A stretch of 64,000 nt of DNA, from the NCBI RefSeq assembly GCF_002968835.1, contig NZ_PKQK01000007.1, forward strand, positions 1 through 64,000, given 5' to 3'. Shown one piece after another: positions 8,416-17,978 of the stretch (its first letter is position 1; each line of letters begins with the position of its first letter). The notes under the pieces are model-generated. The model had not been told where the DNA came from, made no database searches, and was given only the letters and a program-made list of their open reading frames with translations. Position numbers and translations under genes: made by a program. This DNA comes from Paenibacillus sp. PCH8. Lineage in GTDB: Bacteria > Bacillota > Bacilli > Paenibacillales > Paenibacillaceae.

Positions 8416-9456
8416 TCACCTCAACTCCATATGCTTTGCACGAAGCTGACCGCAAGCGGCAGCAATATCATGTCCCTGTTCACGACGAATGGTTACATTG
8501 ACTCCCTGATCCGAGAGAATCTTCTGGAAATTGAAAATGTCGCTTCTCGCTGTTCGTACATACTTGCGTTCAGGTACATGGTTAACCGGAATCAGATTCA
8601 CATGGCACAACATGTTCTTAAGCACACTTGCCAGTTCTTCTGCATGCTCCGGCTGATCATTCACCCCGCCAATGAGTGCGTACTCAAACGTAATTCTCCG
8701 ACCTGTTTTGGCCAGATAATAACGAAGGGACTCCATCACATCTTCAAAAGGAAAACGCCGGTTAACCGGCATCAATTTCGAACGAAGTGCATCATTCGGT
8801 GCATGGATCGAAATAGCGAGGTTAATCTGTGTATCTTCATCTGCAAACTTGTAGATGTTCGGAACGATCCCACTCGTGGATACAGTGATGTGACGCTGAC
8901 CGATATTCAGTCCTTTTTCATGAATCATAATGCGCAGGAAAGTCATCGTTGCTTCGTAGTTTTCGAAAGGTTCACCCGAACCCATGATTACGATGCTGCT
9001 GACACGCTCACCGCGTTCATCCAGAATCTTCTGAGCCTGCACAACCTGAGCTACAATCTCCCCAGCCGTAAGGTTACGCTTGAGACCACCCAATGTGGAT
9101 GCACAGAAAGTACAACCAATACGACATCCAACCTGTGTGGTTACACAGATGCTGTTTCCGTAGTTGTGCTTCATAATTACGGTCTCAATGGCATGATCAT
9201 CATGAAGACCAAAGAGGAATTTAACGGTTCCGTCCTTGGATTCAAACTTTGTAATTTCCTTAAGTGTTACGAACTCAAACTGTTCTGTCAGCTTTTCACG
9301 CAATGGCTTGGACAGATTCGTCATTTCACTGAAATCATTCACACGTTTCACATAAATCCAGTCAAAGATTTGACCACCGCGAAAGGCTGGCTCCCCATTC
9401 TCCACAGCCCATTGCTGCAGTTCTTCCAGAGAATAATCATATATAAAAGGTTTCAT
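8416..9456 (-). CDS. rlmN: Dual-specificity 23S rRNA/tRNA adenine-C2 methyltransferase RlmN
   Basis: RlmN is a radical SAM enzyme that methylates C2 of A2503 in 23S rRNA and A37 in some tRNAs. The iron-sulfur motif CRIGCTFC (CX3CX2C) lies near residues 109-116. IVIMGSGEPFENYEA is the conserved SAM-binding glycine segment, and AACGQLR near the C-terminus holds the cysteine that carries the methyl group. At 346 residues it has the usual length. It is the first gene after the rsmB terminator and precedes prpC by 7 bp, so it probably heads the rlmN-prpC-prkC-rsgA-rpe transcription unit. Confidence 0.96.
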   Translation of the reverse strand: MKPFIYDYSLEELQQWAVENGEPAFRGGQIFDWIYVKRVNDFSEMTNLSKPLREKLTEQFEFVTLKEITKFESKDGTVKFLFGLHDDHAIETVIMKHNYGNSICVTTQVGCRIGCTFCASTLGGLKRNLTAGEIVAQVVQAQKILDERGERVSSIVIMGSGEPFENYEATMTFLRIMIHEKGLNIGQRHITVSTSGIVPNIYKFADEDTQINLAISIHAPNDALRSKLMPVNRRFPFEDVMESLRYYLAKTGRRITFEYALIGGVNDQPEHAEELASVLKNMLCHVNLIPVNHVPERKYVRTARSDIFNFQKILSDQGVNVTIRREQGHDIAAACGQLRAKHMELR

Positions 9457-9649
9457 TTTGTTGTCAACACCTATTCCTTCTTTTCTTTTCGTTTAGCTTC
9501 CATCTTTTCGTTCCATTCGTCCTATTCTATCACAAAGACCACTTTACATCCATGTATCCCCTTGATGCCTGTACTTCATGCATTATAACACCTCAATGCC
9601 GCCATCGCACCCCGTCATCCCTTTTCTCAACAAAAAAATTGGAGTCCTA

Positions 9650-9683
9650 TCACAAAGAAATCCGCCGAAGTTCCCCTCGGCGG
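9650..9683 (-). terminator. Terminator downstream of rsmB
   Basis: CCGCCGA (9662-9668) pairs with TCGGCGG (9677-9683). In minus-strand sense the stem is followed by ATTTCTTTG, a moderate T run. Confidence 0.75.
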
Positions 9684-9708
9684 CCATCCTCCGTGCTCTA
9701 TTAAACTG

Positions 9709-11211
9709 TTATTCTGCCGTTCTTGTCAACCTCGCGATGAAAAAACCGTCGCTGTGTGCATCTTGTGGCAAAATCTGAACCCCACCGTTCACTACCTTCA
9801 AGTTCACTGTCTCCGATTCGGAGCAAACGGACGCTTCAGCTGGACTGTATTCCGGATGTCTGTTCAAGAAGTCTGCAACCATAAGTTCATTCTCGGAAGG
9901 CTCAATAGTACACGTACTGTAGACCAGAATCCCCCCTGGTTTTAACAACGGTGCAACCCGATCCAACAGTTCACGTTGCAGGTTGGAGATATCTTCGATA
10001 TCTTCTACAGATTTGGTCCATTTTACATCTGGCTTGCGACGAATAACACCCAGACCGGAACATGGCGCATCCAGCAAAATACGGTCAAATGACGACATCG
10101 GATACCGCTCACCCAGATCAAGAGCATCCCCTGTCACAGCATCGATACAACTCAGACCGAGACGATCCGCCTGATCGAGGATCAACTGACGCTTGTGAGC
10201 ATGTACATCGTTAGCGACAATGTGGCCACGATCCTGCATTTTCTCCGCCATATGAGCTGTCTTTCCGCCCGGAGCTGCACAGCAATCCAGTACATTCTGT
10301 CCCTCTTCCGGAGCAACAGCCTCGGCTACAAGCATGGAACTTTCATCCTGTATTGAAAACAACCCATTCCGATACCAGGACGTTAGAGCCATATTCCCGC
10401 CACTGCGAACAAGAATACCGTCGGAACTCAGCTTGGAAGCTTCAACGATTGCACCCGTGTCAGCCATCTCTTGCATCAACTTCTCCCGAGTGGTCATCGT
10501 TGTATTCACCCGAACACTGACCGCTGGCGGTTCGTTATTTGCACGACAGATTGCTTCTGCCGCCTCTTCACCATATTGAGCAATCCAGCGTTCAACCATC
10601 CATAGCGGGTGAGAATGCTCAAGTGATATACGTTCGGCAACGGGCAGATGCTCAGAAATACGAAGTTCATCCCGTTGACGAATCATATTCCGCAGCACAC
10701 CATTGACCATACCCGAGATTCCCTGATGGCCCAGCTTCTTCGCCAGATTGACCGCTTCGCTCACCACTGCGTGTTCCGGGATACGATCCAGATAGATCAT
10801 CTGATATACACTGATTCGTAGCAGGCTGCGAACCCAAGGTTGAAGTTTGGATACCCCTTTGGCGACGAATCGTTCCAGATAATAATCAAGTGTATTCAAT
10901 CTTGCAATGGTTCCGTACACCAATTCAGTAGCCAGTCCAGCATCTGCCGGACTAAGGTCCGCCTCTTTCAGGCGACGGTTCAACTCCAGATTACTATAAG
11001 CCCCATCTTGCTCAACCGCACTGAGAACCTTGACTGCCAATGCGCGAGCAGAGGTCTTCGGTTTCTGGGAGCGAGATGCACCATTTGCAGAAGCATGGCC
11101 TGCGCCACCCGATTTACCTGAATTCGGACGACGGTTTCCTTCGCGCCCAGATGTATCTCCTGCGGCTCTATGACCTTTGCCTGACGAACGCCCCTGTATA
11201 TTCCCGCTCAT
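9709..11211 (-). CDS. rsmB: 16S rRNA (cytosine-967-C5)-methyltransferase RsmB
   Basis: RsmB (Sun) methylates C967 of 16S rRNA. After a low-complexity Gly/Ser/Arg-rich extension (about residues 1-52) comes a NusB-like RNA-binding domain (SARALAVKVLSAVEQDGAYS), then the methyltransferase domain with SAM loop DCCAAPGGKTAHMAE, LDAPCSGLG and the catalytic YSTCTIEPSEN. The 500-residue length exceeds the usual ~450 because of that extension; a shorter start is possible, but the first ATG overlaps the fmt stop as ATGA, which favours it. It is the third gene of def-fmt-rsmB. Confidence 0.94.
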   Translation of the reverse strand: MSGNIQGRSSGKGHRAAGDTSGREGNRRPNSGKSGGAGHASANGASRSQKPKTSARALAVKVLSAVEQDGAYSNLELNRRLKEADLSPADAGLATELVYGTIARLNTLDYYLERFVAKGVSKLQPWVRSLLRISVYQMIYLDRIPEHAVVSEAVNLAKKLGHQGISGMVNGVLRNMIRQRDELRISEHLPVAERISLEHSHPLWMVERWIAQYGEEAAEAICRANNEPPAVSVRVNTTMTTREKLMQEMADTGAIVEASKLSSDGILVRSGGNMALTSWYRNGLFSIQDESSMLVAEAVAPEEGQNVLDCCAAPGGKTAHMAEKMQDRGHIVANDVHAHKRQLILDQADRLGLSCIDAVTGDALDLGERYPMSSFDRILLDAPCSGLGVIRRKPDVKWTKSVEDIEDISNLQRELLDRVAPLLKPGGILVYSTCTIEPSENELMVADFLNRHPEYSPAEASVCSESETVNLKVVNGGVQILPQDAHSDGFFIARLTRTAE

Positions 11212-12161
11212 CGCAGCACCATTCCAGGTTTCAGTGTACCGCCACGAGCAAAATCAGCGGCTTGCATCACTTTTTTGCCTGCAGGCTGCACCTCAGTCAA
11301 CCAGAGAGATCCATTGCCTGTACGAACTTCAATACCCGCCTTATTCAATTGCAGAACCGTTCCCGGCTCCGCTTGTCCACTATCCGAAGAAGGGGCCAGA
11401 TCCGCGTGATCGGGATTAGCCGCTGCCCAGATTTTGAAGACCTGATCATCCCACATCGTAAATGCACCTGAGAAAGGTACAAGACCACGAATCTGGTTGA
11501 ACAATTCGCGTGATGTCCGACTCCAGTCCATCTTCTCGTCATCCCGGGTCAGATTACGGGCATACGAAGCCTCGGCTTCATCCTGAGGGACAGCCGTTGT
11601 CTCGCCTGCAATCAAGCGTGGCATTTCAGCCTGAAGCAGTCTGGAACCCGCTTCACTTAGTTTTTCGAACATGGAGCCTGATGTATCTTCATCCGTAATC
11701 GGCAGTTCCACACGCGAGATCATATCGCCAGTATCTAGGCCTTCAGCCATATACATCAATGTGACTCCTGTCACCGACTCTCCATTAATAATGGAACGTT
11801 GGATGGGTGCTCCGCCGCGATATTTCGGCAAAAGAGAACCATGCACGTTCACACAACCGCGAACGGGCATATCCAGCACGGCTTTGGGCAAAATCTGCCC
11901 AAATGCTGCGGTTACGATCAAATCCGGCTTCCATTCAGCCAAACGTGCCACCGCTTCCGGATCACGCAGTTTGACAGGTTGAAACACCGGCAGACCATGG
12001 CGTTCTGCTGCGGCCTTCACCGGTGTTGGCGTGAGTACTTTTTTGCGCCCCTGTGGTTTGTCAGGTTGAGTCACCACACCCACCACATGGTATCCTTCTG
12101 CAATCAGCATATCCAGAGAAGGAACTGCAAATTCAGGTGTTCCCATAAAAACAATATTCAA
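11208..12161 (-). CDS. fmt: Methionyl-tRNA formyltransferase
   Basis: Fmt formylates initiator Met-tRNA using 10-formyl-tetrahydrofolate. The protein starts with NIVFMGTPEFAVPSLD and carries the catalytic NVHGSLLPKYRGGAPIQ segment, both diagnostic, plus the C-terminal OB-like tRNA-binding domain. I chose TTG at 12159-12161, 8 bases after AAGGAG; an in-frame GTG at 12168-12170 overlaps that ribosome site. Length about 317 residues, normal. It lies between def, whose product removes the formyl group later, and rsmB. Confidence 0.95.
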   Translation of the reverse strand: MNIVFMGTPEFAVPSLDMLIAEGYHVVGVVTQPDKPQGRKKVLTPTPVKAAAERHGLPVFQPVKLRDPEAVARLAEWKPDLIVTAAFGQILPKAVLDMPVRGCVNVHGSLLPKYRGGAPIQRSIINGESVTGVTLMYMAEGLDTGDMISRVELPITDEDTSGSMFEKLSEAGSRLLQAEMPRLIAGETTAVPQDEAEASYARNLTRDDEKMDWSRTSRELFNQIRGLVPFSGAFTMWDDQVFKIWAAANPDHADLAPSSDSGQAEPGTVLQLNKAGIEVRTGNGSLWLTEVQPAGKKVMQAADFARGGTLKPGMVLR

Positions 12162-12173
12162 ATCAATCACTCC

Positions 12174-12662
12174 TTAATTACGACGCGGCCCAGTTTGTTC
12201 GGCTGCAATTTCGTACACTTTCTCGGCAATATCCGTAAAGAGTACACCATCCAGATGATCAATTTCATGCTGGAATGCACGGGACAGCAGACCACTCCCC
12301 GTAATAATCAACTCTTCACCTTCACGATCCAGTCCTTTGACCGTAACGGTCTCAAAACGACGAACGTCACCATTAATTCCAGGAATACTCAGACAACCTT
12401 CCGGTCCGAATTGTTCCCCCTCACTCGCAATGATCTCCGGGTTAATCATCTTGATCAGTCCCTGCTCATCACCTGCGTCAATAACAATCAGACGTTTCAA
12501 AATTCCTACCTGCGGCGCAGCAAGCCCCACACCTTCAGCGTCGTACATCGTATCAGCCATATCATCCAGCAATTTTTGTACATTTGGTGTAATCTTTGGT
12601 ACTTCTTTGGCCCTCTTGTGGAGTACCTCATCTGGTTCTTGAACGATAATGCGAATCGACAT
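12174..12662 (-). CDS. def: Peptide deformylase
   Basis: Def removes the N-formyl group from new proteins. All three metal and active-site motifs are present: GVGLAAPQ near residue 46, EGCLSIPG with the metal-ligand cysteine, and QHEIDHLDG with the two metal-ligand histidines and the catalytic glutamate. The 162 residues fit the type 1 deformylase size. It sits 12 bp before fmt in the same direction. Confidence 0.97.
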   Translation of the reverse strand: MSIRIIVQEPDEVLHKRAKEVPKITPNVQKLLDDMADTMYDAEGVGLAAPQVGILKRLIVIDAGDEQGLIKMINPEIIASEGEQFGPEGCLSIPGINGDVRRFETVTVKGLDREGEELIITGSGLLSRAFQHEIDHLDGVLFTDIAEKVYEIAAEQTGPRRN

Positions 12663-12781
12663 GTTGTAAGCACCTTCCTAATCCTCATCATAATTTCAGG
12701 ACGATATTCTGTATTTTTGGTTTGTTCTTTTTATAATCTATGTTTATACCGCTTGTTTGCATCCACATTGCTGTATCATGC

Positions 12782-15331
12782 TTACATCAACATTTGCGGG
12801 TCTACATCCAGACTAATGAGTAATTTTTGCGCCTGAACATCATCGTCCATGCGCCGGGCCGTAGCCAAAGCGAGTGCGATGGCGTCGACATCCCCCCGCC
12901 ATTTTATCATACATTGGAATCTGTATCTATTCTTGATCCGCGGAATTGGAGACGCTACCGGGCCCAGCACATCAAAGGCATCATTGCTGAAACGATCCAG
13001 ACTGCCCAGCCATCCGGCTGCATTGGCCTTTTCTTTTAGTATGCGCGTGTAGTTCTCGGCAAGTCGGATCAGTACCGGAAGCTGCTCATGCGAAAAGGTC
13101 ACCAAAATAAGGCGACAGTATGGCGGATATTGCAGATTCCGACGGTGCAATAACTCTTCGCGAACAAACGATACATAGTCATGCTGGCTCGCATGCCCGA
13201 TGGAGTAATGTTCCGGCGTATAGGACTGGACAAACACCTCACCAGGCAATTGGTGACGACCGGCTCGACCAGCAACCTGTGTTAACAACTGAAACGTTTT
13301 TTCGGCGGCCCGAAAATCGGGTAAATTCAGTGCCGAATCCGCAGTTATGACGCCAACCAGGGTTACATCCGGGAAATCAAGTCCCTTCGCAACCATCTGG
13401 GTGCCGAGCAGTACGTCGGCCTTTTTCTCGCGAAACTGTTTCAAGAGCTTCTCATGAGCCCCTTTTTCCGTTGTTGTATCGACATCCATCCGAATGACCC
13501 GAATGCCCGGAAAGAGCTTCGCCAGCTCTTCCTCTACCCGCTGCGTACCTGTACCAAAGTAACGAATATGCTCACTTCCACAATCTGGACACACTTCTGG
13601 AGCTGCTTCTGCATAGCCACAATAGTGACAACGCAAGTTGTTCGAGCGCTGGTGGTACGTCAAAGAAATATCGCATTCAGGACAACCTGCCACATACCCG
13701 CAGCTCCGGCACATCACAAAGGTCGAATATCCACGGCGGTTCAACAGCAGCACCGTCTGTTCTCCACGCTCTATGCGCTCCTCCAGCCCTTTATGCAAAG
13801 CCCTGCTGAACATGGAGCGGTTACCATCCTTCAACTCTTCGCGCATGTCAACGATTCGCACCTCAGGCAGCTTGTTACCCAGCGCCCGTGTTGGCATTTT
13901 CAGCAAAAGTGGTGCAAACTCATCATTGCTCTGCGAGCGTGCGGCATAGTAACTTTCCAGCGAAGGTGTCGCAGAGCCCAGAACAACGACTGCCTGGTGC
14001 TGCTGTGCTCTTTTTACCGCTACATCACGGGCATGGTATTTCGGTGTTTCCTCCTGTTTGTAGGAAGTCTCATGTTCTTCGTCCATGATGATCAGACCGA
14101 GTCGGCTGAACGGAGCAAATACGGCTGAGCGCGCTCCAATCGCAACCTTCACCTGACCCTCACGAATTTTGCGCCATTCATCATAACGTTCACCGCCAGA
14201 CAGACGACTGTGCATAACAGCAACCTGGTTACCGAAGCGCCCTTTGAAGCGCTCCACCATCTGTGGTGTCAGTGCGATCTCGGGCACCAGAACGATAGCC
14301 TGCCGATCCTGTTCAATGCACTGTTGAATGGTTTGAAGATAGACTTCCGTCTTGCCACTTCCGGTGACACCATGTAGCAGAAAGACTCCGTGACGTTGTT
14401 CCTGCAATCGGCCATTGATATCGTCATAGACCTGTTTTTGCTCATCGGTCAGAACCAGCGGTTCCGTCGCTTTGAACTTCCTGCCCTGATAAGGGTCACG
14501 GAAGACCTCAACATCCTCGGTTACGATTAACCCTTTTTCCTCAAGACCCTTCATCGTTGCCGCTGATACCTGCAGCGTAGATAACACTTCCTTCATCGGC
14601 ATGGGCAGCAGCTCTTTCATTTCCAGCAAAAAGGTAAGAATCTCCTTCTGCCGCTGTGCTTTTGCCGGGAACGAAGCAAGTGCTTCCTGCGCAGCAGGGA
14701 CATCTACAGCCAGATTCACAGACTTCATTGTTTTTTTATTCAACTTGTCCTTGATAGCCTGACTCTCCAGCAACACGCCACCAAGCAATAATTTCTTAAT
14801 TAACGCCGCATGATTGGGGTATTTTCGACTTAGCTGTTGCAGCGGTATCTGACCTCGACTTTGGACAAAGCGGATGATATCCTGCTGCACTTTCTCCGTT
14901 GTAGACTCTTCTCCCCAAACAAGTAGAACCTCATTATCAGGCTGTGCACCAGCCACCTTTCCGTCCAATGCATCTCCCAGCGAGATGTAACGTTCCGCCT
15001 TGCCTTTCAATGCGGTTGGTACCATCACCTGCAATGACATAATCCGGTTGCTGGCATAACGCCCACTCATCCATTCGGCCAACTCAACCAAATCTTTGGA
15101 CAATGGGGGAACGATGTCCAGCAACTCCTGAATCGGTTTCAGCTTGAAGGATTCCTCCCCGGTACGCGGCACAAGATCAATCACGAATCCCTGTACCGTC
15201 CGATGACCAAAAGGAACACCTACCCGGCTGCCGATCTCGATCCATTCCCTCATCGATTCAGGTACCAAGTAATCAAACGGCCGGTCTGTTGCCTTCACGG
15301 GAACATCGACAATGACCTTGGCAATCTCCAT
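12782..15331 (-). CDS. priA: Primosomal replication restart helicase PriA
   Basis: PriA recognises stalled forks and reloads the replicative helicase. The 849-residue protein has an N-terminal 3' DNA-binding region, a helicase core with Walker A GVTGSGKTEVYL and Walker B IMDEEHETSYK, and eight zinc-binding cysteines in CRSCGYVAGCPECD and CHYCGYAEAAPEVCPDCGS, followed by the helicase C lobe with QVAGRAGR. It is 3 bp from coaBC, as in B. subtilis. Confidence 0.97.
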   Translation of the reverse strand: MEIAKVIVDVPVKATDRPFDYLVPESMREWIEIGSRVGVPFGHRTVQGFVIDLVPRTGEESFKLKPIQELLDIVPPLSKDLVELAEWMSGRYASNRIMSLQVMVPTALKGKAERYISLGDALDGKVAGAQPDNEVLLVWGEESTTEKVQQDIIRFVQSRGQIPLQQLSRKYPNHAALIKKLLLGGVLLESQAIKDKLNKKTMKSVNLAVDVPAAQEALASFPAKAQRQKEILTFLLEMKELLPMPMKEVLSTLQVSAATMKGLEEKGLIVTEDVEVFRDPYQGRKFKATEPLVLTDEQKQVYDDINGRLQEQRHGVFLLHGVTGSGKTEVYLQTIQQCIEQDRQAIVLVPEIALTPQMVERFKGRFGNQVAVMHSRLSGGERYDEWRKIREGQVKVAIGARSAVFAPFSRLGLIIMDEEHETSYKQEETPKYHARDVAVKRAQQHQAVVVLGSATPSLESYYAARSQSNDEFAPLLLKMPTRALGNKLPEVRIVDMREELKDGNRSMFSRALHKGLEERIERGEQTVLLLNRRGYSTFVMCRSCGYVAGCPECDISLTYHQRSNNLRCHYCGYAEAAPEVCPDCGSEHIRYFGTGTQRVEEELAKLFPGIRVIRMDVDTTTEKGAHEKLLKQFREKKADVLLGTQMVAKGLDFPDVTLVGVITADSALNLPDFRAAEKTFQLLTQVAGRAGRHQLPGEVFVQSYTPEHYSIGHASQHDYVSFVREELLHRRNLQYPPYCRLILVTFSHEQLPVLIRLAENYTRILKEKANAAGWLGSLDRFSNDAFDVLGPVASPIPRIKNRYRFQCMIKWRGDVDAIALALATARRMDDDVQAQKLLISLDVDPQMLM

Positions 15332-15334
15332 ATC

Positions 15335-16570
15335 CTAATTCCTCCCGGCAATGCGCTCCGCAGCAATCCGGAGCAACCGATGAGCCACATCATCCTTGGC
15401 CATCACCTGTAGCTCCTCCACCAGACCCTCCCGGTCATAGATATGTACCGCGTTGGTGTCTGTTCCAAATCCTGCACCCGTGCGGGTTACGTCATTGGCT
15501 ACGATCAAATCACAGTTTTTCCGTTCCAGTTTCTCACGTGCATACCTCTCAAGCGACTGAGTCTCCGCAGCAAAACCGATCAAAAACTGATGGGTCTTCC
15601 GCTTGCCCAGCGTTTCAAGAATATCTATATTTTTAACAAGTTCAAGCGACAGTGTGTCGCCTTTCTTCTTGATTTTCTCTGTGTAAACTTCCTTCGGACG
15701 GTAATCCGCTACAGCCGCCGCCTTAATCACGATATCCGCATCATCCCACTCACGCGATACCGCTTCATACATGTCCTGTGCAGACAGCACAGGAATGATC
15801 TCAACATTCCCTGGTGGCTGTGCCTGTGTATTACCCATGACGAGCTTCACATCGGCCCCCAAATCACGTGCAGCGGCGGCAATGGCAAATCCCATTTTCC
15901 CCGACGAATCGTTAGTAATGTAACGAACAGGGTCAATCCGTTCCACTGTACCTCCAGCCGTAACGACAACCTTTTTGCCTTGTAAAGGTAAAGCTTGTCC
16001 CTCCCGCGGACGAACTGCTGGCTCACGCTGTTCAAAGAAACGTTCTACCACATCCACAATGGACTCCGGTTCTTCCAGGCGCCCCTTGCCCACATATCCA
16101 CATGCAAGCAGACCTTCACCAGGCTCGATCATCATCGTTCCTCGTTCAGCAAGCAGACTCATGTTATGCCGTACAGCTGGATGATCGTACATATGTACAT
16201 TCATGGCTGGGGCAATCATTACAGGAGCTGTCGTTGCCAGAAGAGTCGTTGATAGCATATCATCTGCCATGCCATGCGCCATCTTGGCAATCACATTGGC
16301 CGTAGCGGGAGCAATCAGAACGAGATCAGCCAGATCGGCCAGATGAATATGGGATACGACGGAGGGCTCACGCTCATCAAATGTATCGGTATATACAGTG
16401 TTTCGGGTCAACGTTTGCAGCGTTAATTCGGTAATAAACTGTGTAGCGGAAGCTGTCATAATCACATGAACATCCGCCCCCTTTTGCACCAGTCTGCTGC
16501 ACAATGTCGCCGCTTTGTATGCGGCTATGCCGCCTGTTACACCCAGCACGATTTTTTTACCGTTCAACAT
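15335..16570 (-). CDS. coaBC: Bifunctional phosphopantothenoylcysteine decarboxylase/phosphopantothenate-cysteine ligase
   Basis: CoaBC carries out two consecutive steps of coenzyme A synthesis. The N-terminal flavin-dependent CoaC half begins KKIVLGVTGGIAAYKA and shows SHIHLAD with the active-site histidine and the PAMNVHMYDHPA motif. The C-terminal CoaB half contains VVTAGGTVERIDPVRYITN and AAAVADYRP with the KIKKK strip. The 411 residues are full length. It lies downstream of the rpoZ terminator and directly upstream of priA. Confidence 0.96.
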   Translation of the reverse strand: MLNGKKIVLGVTGGIAAYKAATLCSRLVQKGADVHVIMTASATQFITELTLQTLTRNTVYTDTFDEREPSVVSHIHLADLADLVLIAPATANVIAKMAHGMADDMLSTTLLATTAPVMIAPAMNVHMYDHPAVRHNMSLLAERGTMMIEPGEGLLACGYVGKGRLEEPESIVDVVERFFEQREPAVRPREGQALPLQGKKVVVTAGGTVERIDPVRYITNDSSGKMGFAIAAAARDLGADVKLVMGNTQAQPPGNVEIIPVLSAQDMYEAVSREWDDADIVIKAAAVADYRPKEVYTEKIKKKGDTLSLELVKNIDILETLGKRKTHQFLIGFAAETQSLERYAREKLERKNCDLIVANDVTRTGAGFGTDTNAVHIYDREGLVEELQVMAKDDVAHRLLRIAAERIAGRN

Positions 16571-16633
16571 GTTTATTTCCCCCGATAGTTATACGACGTC
16601 TAAACAATGATTTCATTGAAATATGCTTATTCG

Positions 16634-16659
16634 TAAAAAAATAACAACCTCGCGGTTGT
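16634..16659 (-). terminator. Terminator after rpoZ
   Basis: In minus sense ACAACC-GCGA-GGTTGT is followed by a run of T broken by one A. It separates the remA-gmk-rpoZ cluster from coaBC. Confidence 0.8.
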
Positions 16660-16710
16660 CAAATAAATGCGGCTTGCGCCGTATGCAGTTGAAGAGCAGC
16701 CGCAGGCGGC

Positions 16711-16923
16711 TTACTCTTCTTCTTCGTCTTGTCCTTTGATGACAACGAGCAGGTCTCCATAGATCTCTTCCAGTGCAACGCCAACTTGTTTGTGGGACTT
16801 CGCACCTCTTAAATCCGTTTTTTCACCTTCACGTAGCTGTCTGGCCCGGCGGGAAGCAGCAACAACAAGGGAATACTTGCTGTCGACTTTGTTCATCATT
16901 TCATCAATAGAAGGATACAGCAT
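16711..16923 (-). CDS. rpoZ: DNA-directed RNA polymerase omega subunit
   Basis: Omega stabilises the beta-prime subunit of RNA polymerase. The 70 residues start MLYPSIDEMMNKVDSKYSLV and include ARRARQLREGE, typical of the family, ending in an acidic DEEEE tail. The start ATG (16921-16923) is preceded by GAGGTG at 9 bases; an upstream in-frame start at 16935 is less likely. Located between gmk and coaBC as in B. subtilis. Confidence 0.95.
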   Translation of the reverse strand: MLYPSIDEMMNKVDSKYSLVVAASRRARQLREGEKTDLRGAKSHKQVGVALEEIYGDLLVVIKGQDEEEE

Positions 16924-17080
16924 ATTAAGAAACACCTCTTCGCATTAGTATAATCGCAAGTTGCCGCCTGACAGAACTCATGTGGCATGTCTTCACATTC
17001 GAGCAGTCCGAGATGGACTTCATCTGTACATGATATGACAACAGCCCCACTAATATCGCTTTCTGCAGCGGCAAAAGGGA

Positions 17081-17653
17081 TTATTTATTGATCTTACAAT
17101 GTTCGGCGATTATGATGCTTTCTATTCTCTTGCACGCCAAATCAATTTCATCATTAACAACAGCGTAGTCATACTGCTCCAGCAGACTGATCTCATCCAC
17201 CGCTACGGACATCCGGTGATCAATCGTCGCCTGGCTTTCCGTACCACGGCCCTGAATGCGATCTTTCAGCTCGTCCAATGAAGGAGGCAGCAGGAAAACA
17301 AAGATCCCCTCAGGGAATTTCTCTTTCACTTTTAACGCGCCTTGAACTTCAATTTCAAGAATAATGTCATGGCCTTCGTTAATCGTTTTCTCTACAAAAT
17401 CACGCGGTGTTCCGTAATAATTGCCGACATACTCGGCATGTTCCAACAATTGATCTTCTGCAATCATGCTCTGAAATTCTTCATGACTTCTGAAGAAATA
17501 GTTCACACCATGTTCCTCACCCAGACGAGGCTGACGGGTTGTCGCCGATACGGAATAGATCAATTCCGGCACCCGTTTGCGCAAAGCGTTGCATACTGTA
17601 CCCTTCCCGACCCCAGATGGGCCGGACAACACTACCAGTAGTCCTTTAGACAT
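17081..17653 (-). CDS. gmk: Guanylate kinase
   Basis: Gmk phosphorylates GMP to GDP. The P-loop GPSGVGKGTV is near residue 11, with the GMP-binding SATTRQPRLGEEHGVNYFF segment following. The start chosen, ATG 17651-17653, gives MSKGLLVVLSGPSG and is preceded by TGGAGTG; the open frame extends 30 codons further upstream into the remA end but without support. About 190 residues. It is 13 bp after remA. Confidence 0.96.
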   Translation of the reverse strand: MSKGLLVVLSGPSGVGKGTVCNALRKRVPELIYSVSATTRQPRLGEEHGVNYFFRSHEEFQSMIAEDQLLEHAEYVGNYYGTPRDFVEKTINEGHDIILEIEVQGALKVKEKFPEGIFVFLLPPSLDELKDRIQGRGTESQATIDHRMSVAVDEISLLEQYDYAVVNDEIDLACKRIESIIIAEHCKINK

Positions 17654-17666
17654 ATTACACTCCATT

Positions 17667-17927
17667 TTATTCGTCGTTGTCATCATCTTTCGAAGAAAGA
17701 CGATGGGCGACCGTCTCAGGCTGAACGGCAGACAGAATGACATGGTCGCTATCCGTAATAATTACGGCACGAGTACGTCTTCCGTACGTTGCATCAATCA
17801 GCATGTGACGATCTCTTGCCTCTTGTATAATTCTCTTGATCGGCGCCGATTCCGGACTCACGATGGATATAATCCGGTTCGCCGATACGATGTTACCGAA
17901 TCCAATGTTAATGAGTTTGATTGCCAT
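17667..17927 (-). CDS. remA: Extracellular matrix regulator RemA
   Basis: RemA is a small DNA-binding activator of biofilm matrix and osmoprotection genes in B. subtilis. The 86 residues begin MAIKLINIGFGNIVSANRI and contain SPESAPIKRIIQEARD and DATYGRRTRAVII, the conserved core. The start is ATG 17925-17927, after GGGGGAAG. The yicC-remA-gmk order is the one found in B. subtilis. Confidence 0.95.
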   Translation of the reverse strand: MAIKLINIGFGNIVSANRIISIVSPESAPIKRIIQEARDRHMLIDATYGRRTRAVIITDSDHVILSAVQPETVAHRLSSKDDDNDE

Positions 17928-17978
17928 AATCAGGTTCTTCCCCCTATACATGCGACTCTTTTGCCGAAATTTGGCCGA

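Noticed and set aside
8401..9588. A 395-codon plus-strand open frame covering rlmN
   Set aside because: It is the antisense shadow of rlmN; the translation has no known domain, no ribosome site, and the minus-strand protein is unmistakable.
11799..12836. A 345-codon plus-strand open frame across fmt, def and priA
   Set aside because: It spans three well-supported minus-strand genes and encodes a low-quality His/Cys-rich translation with no domain.
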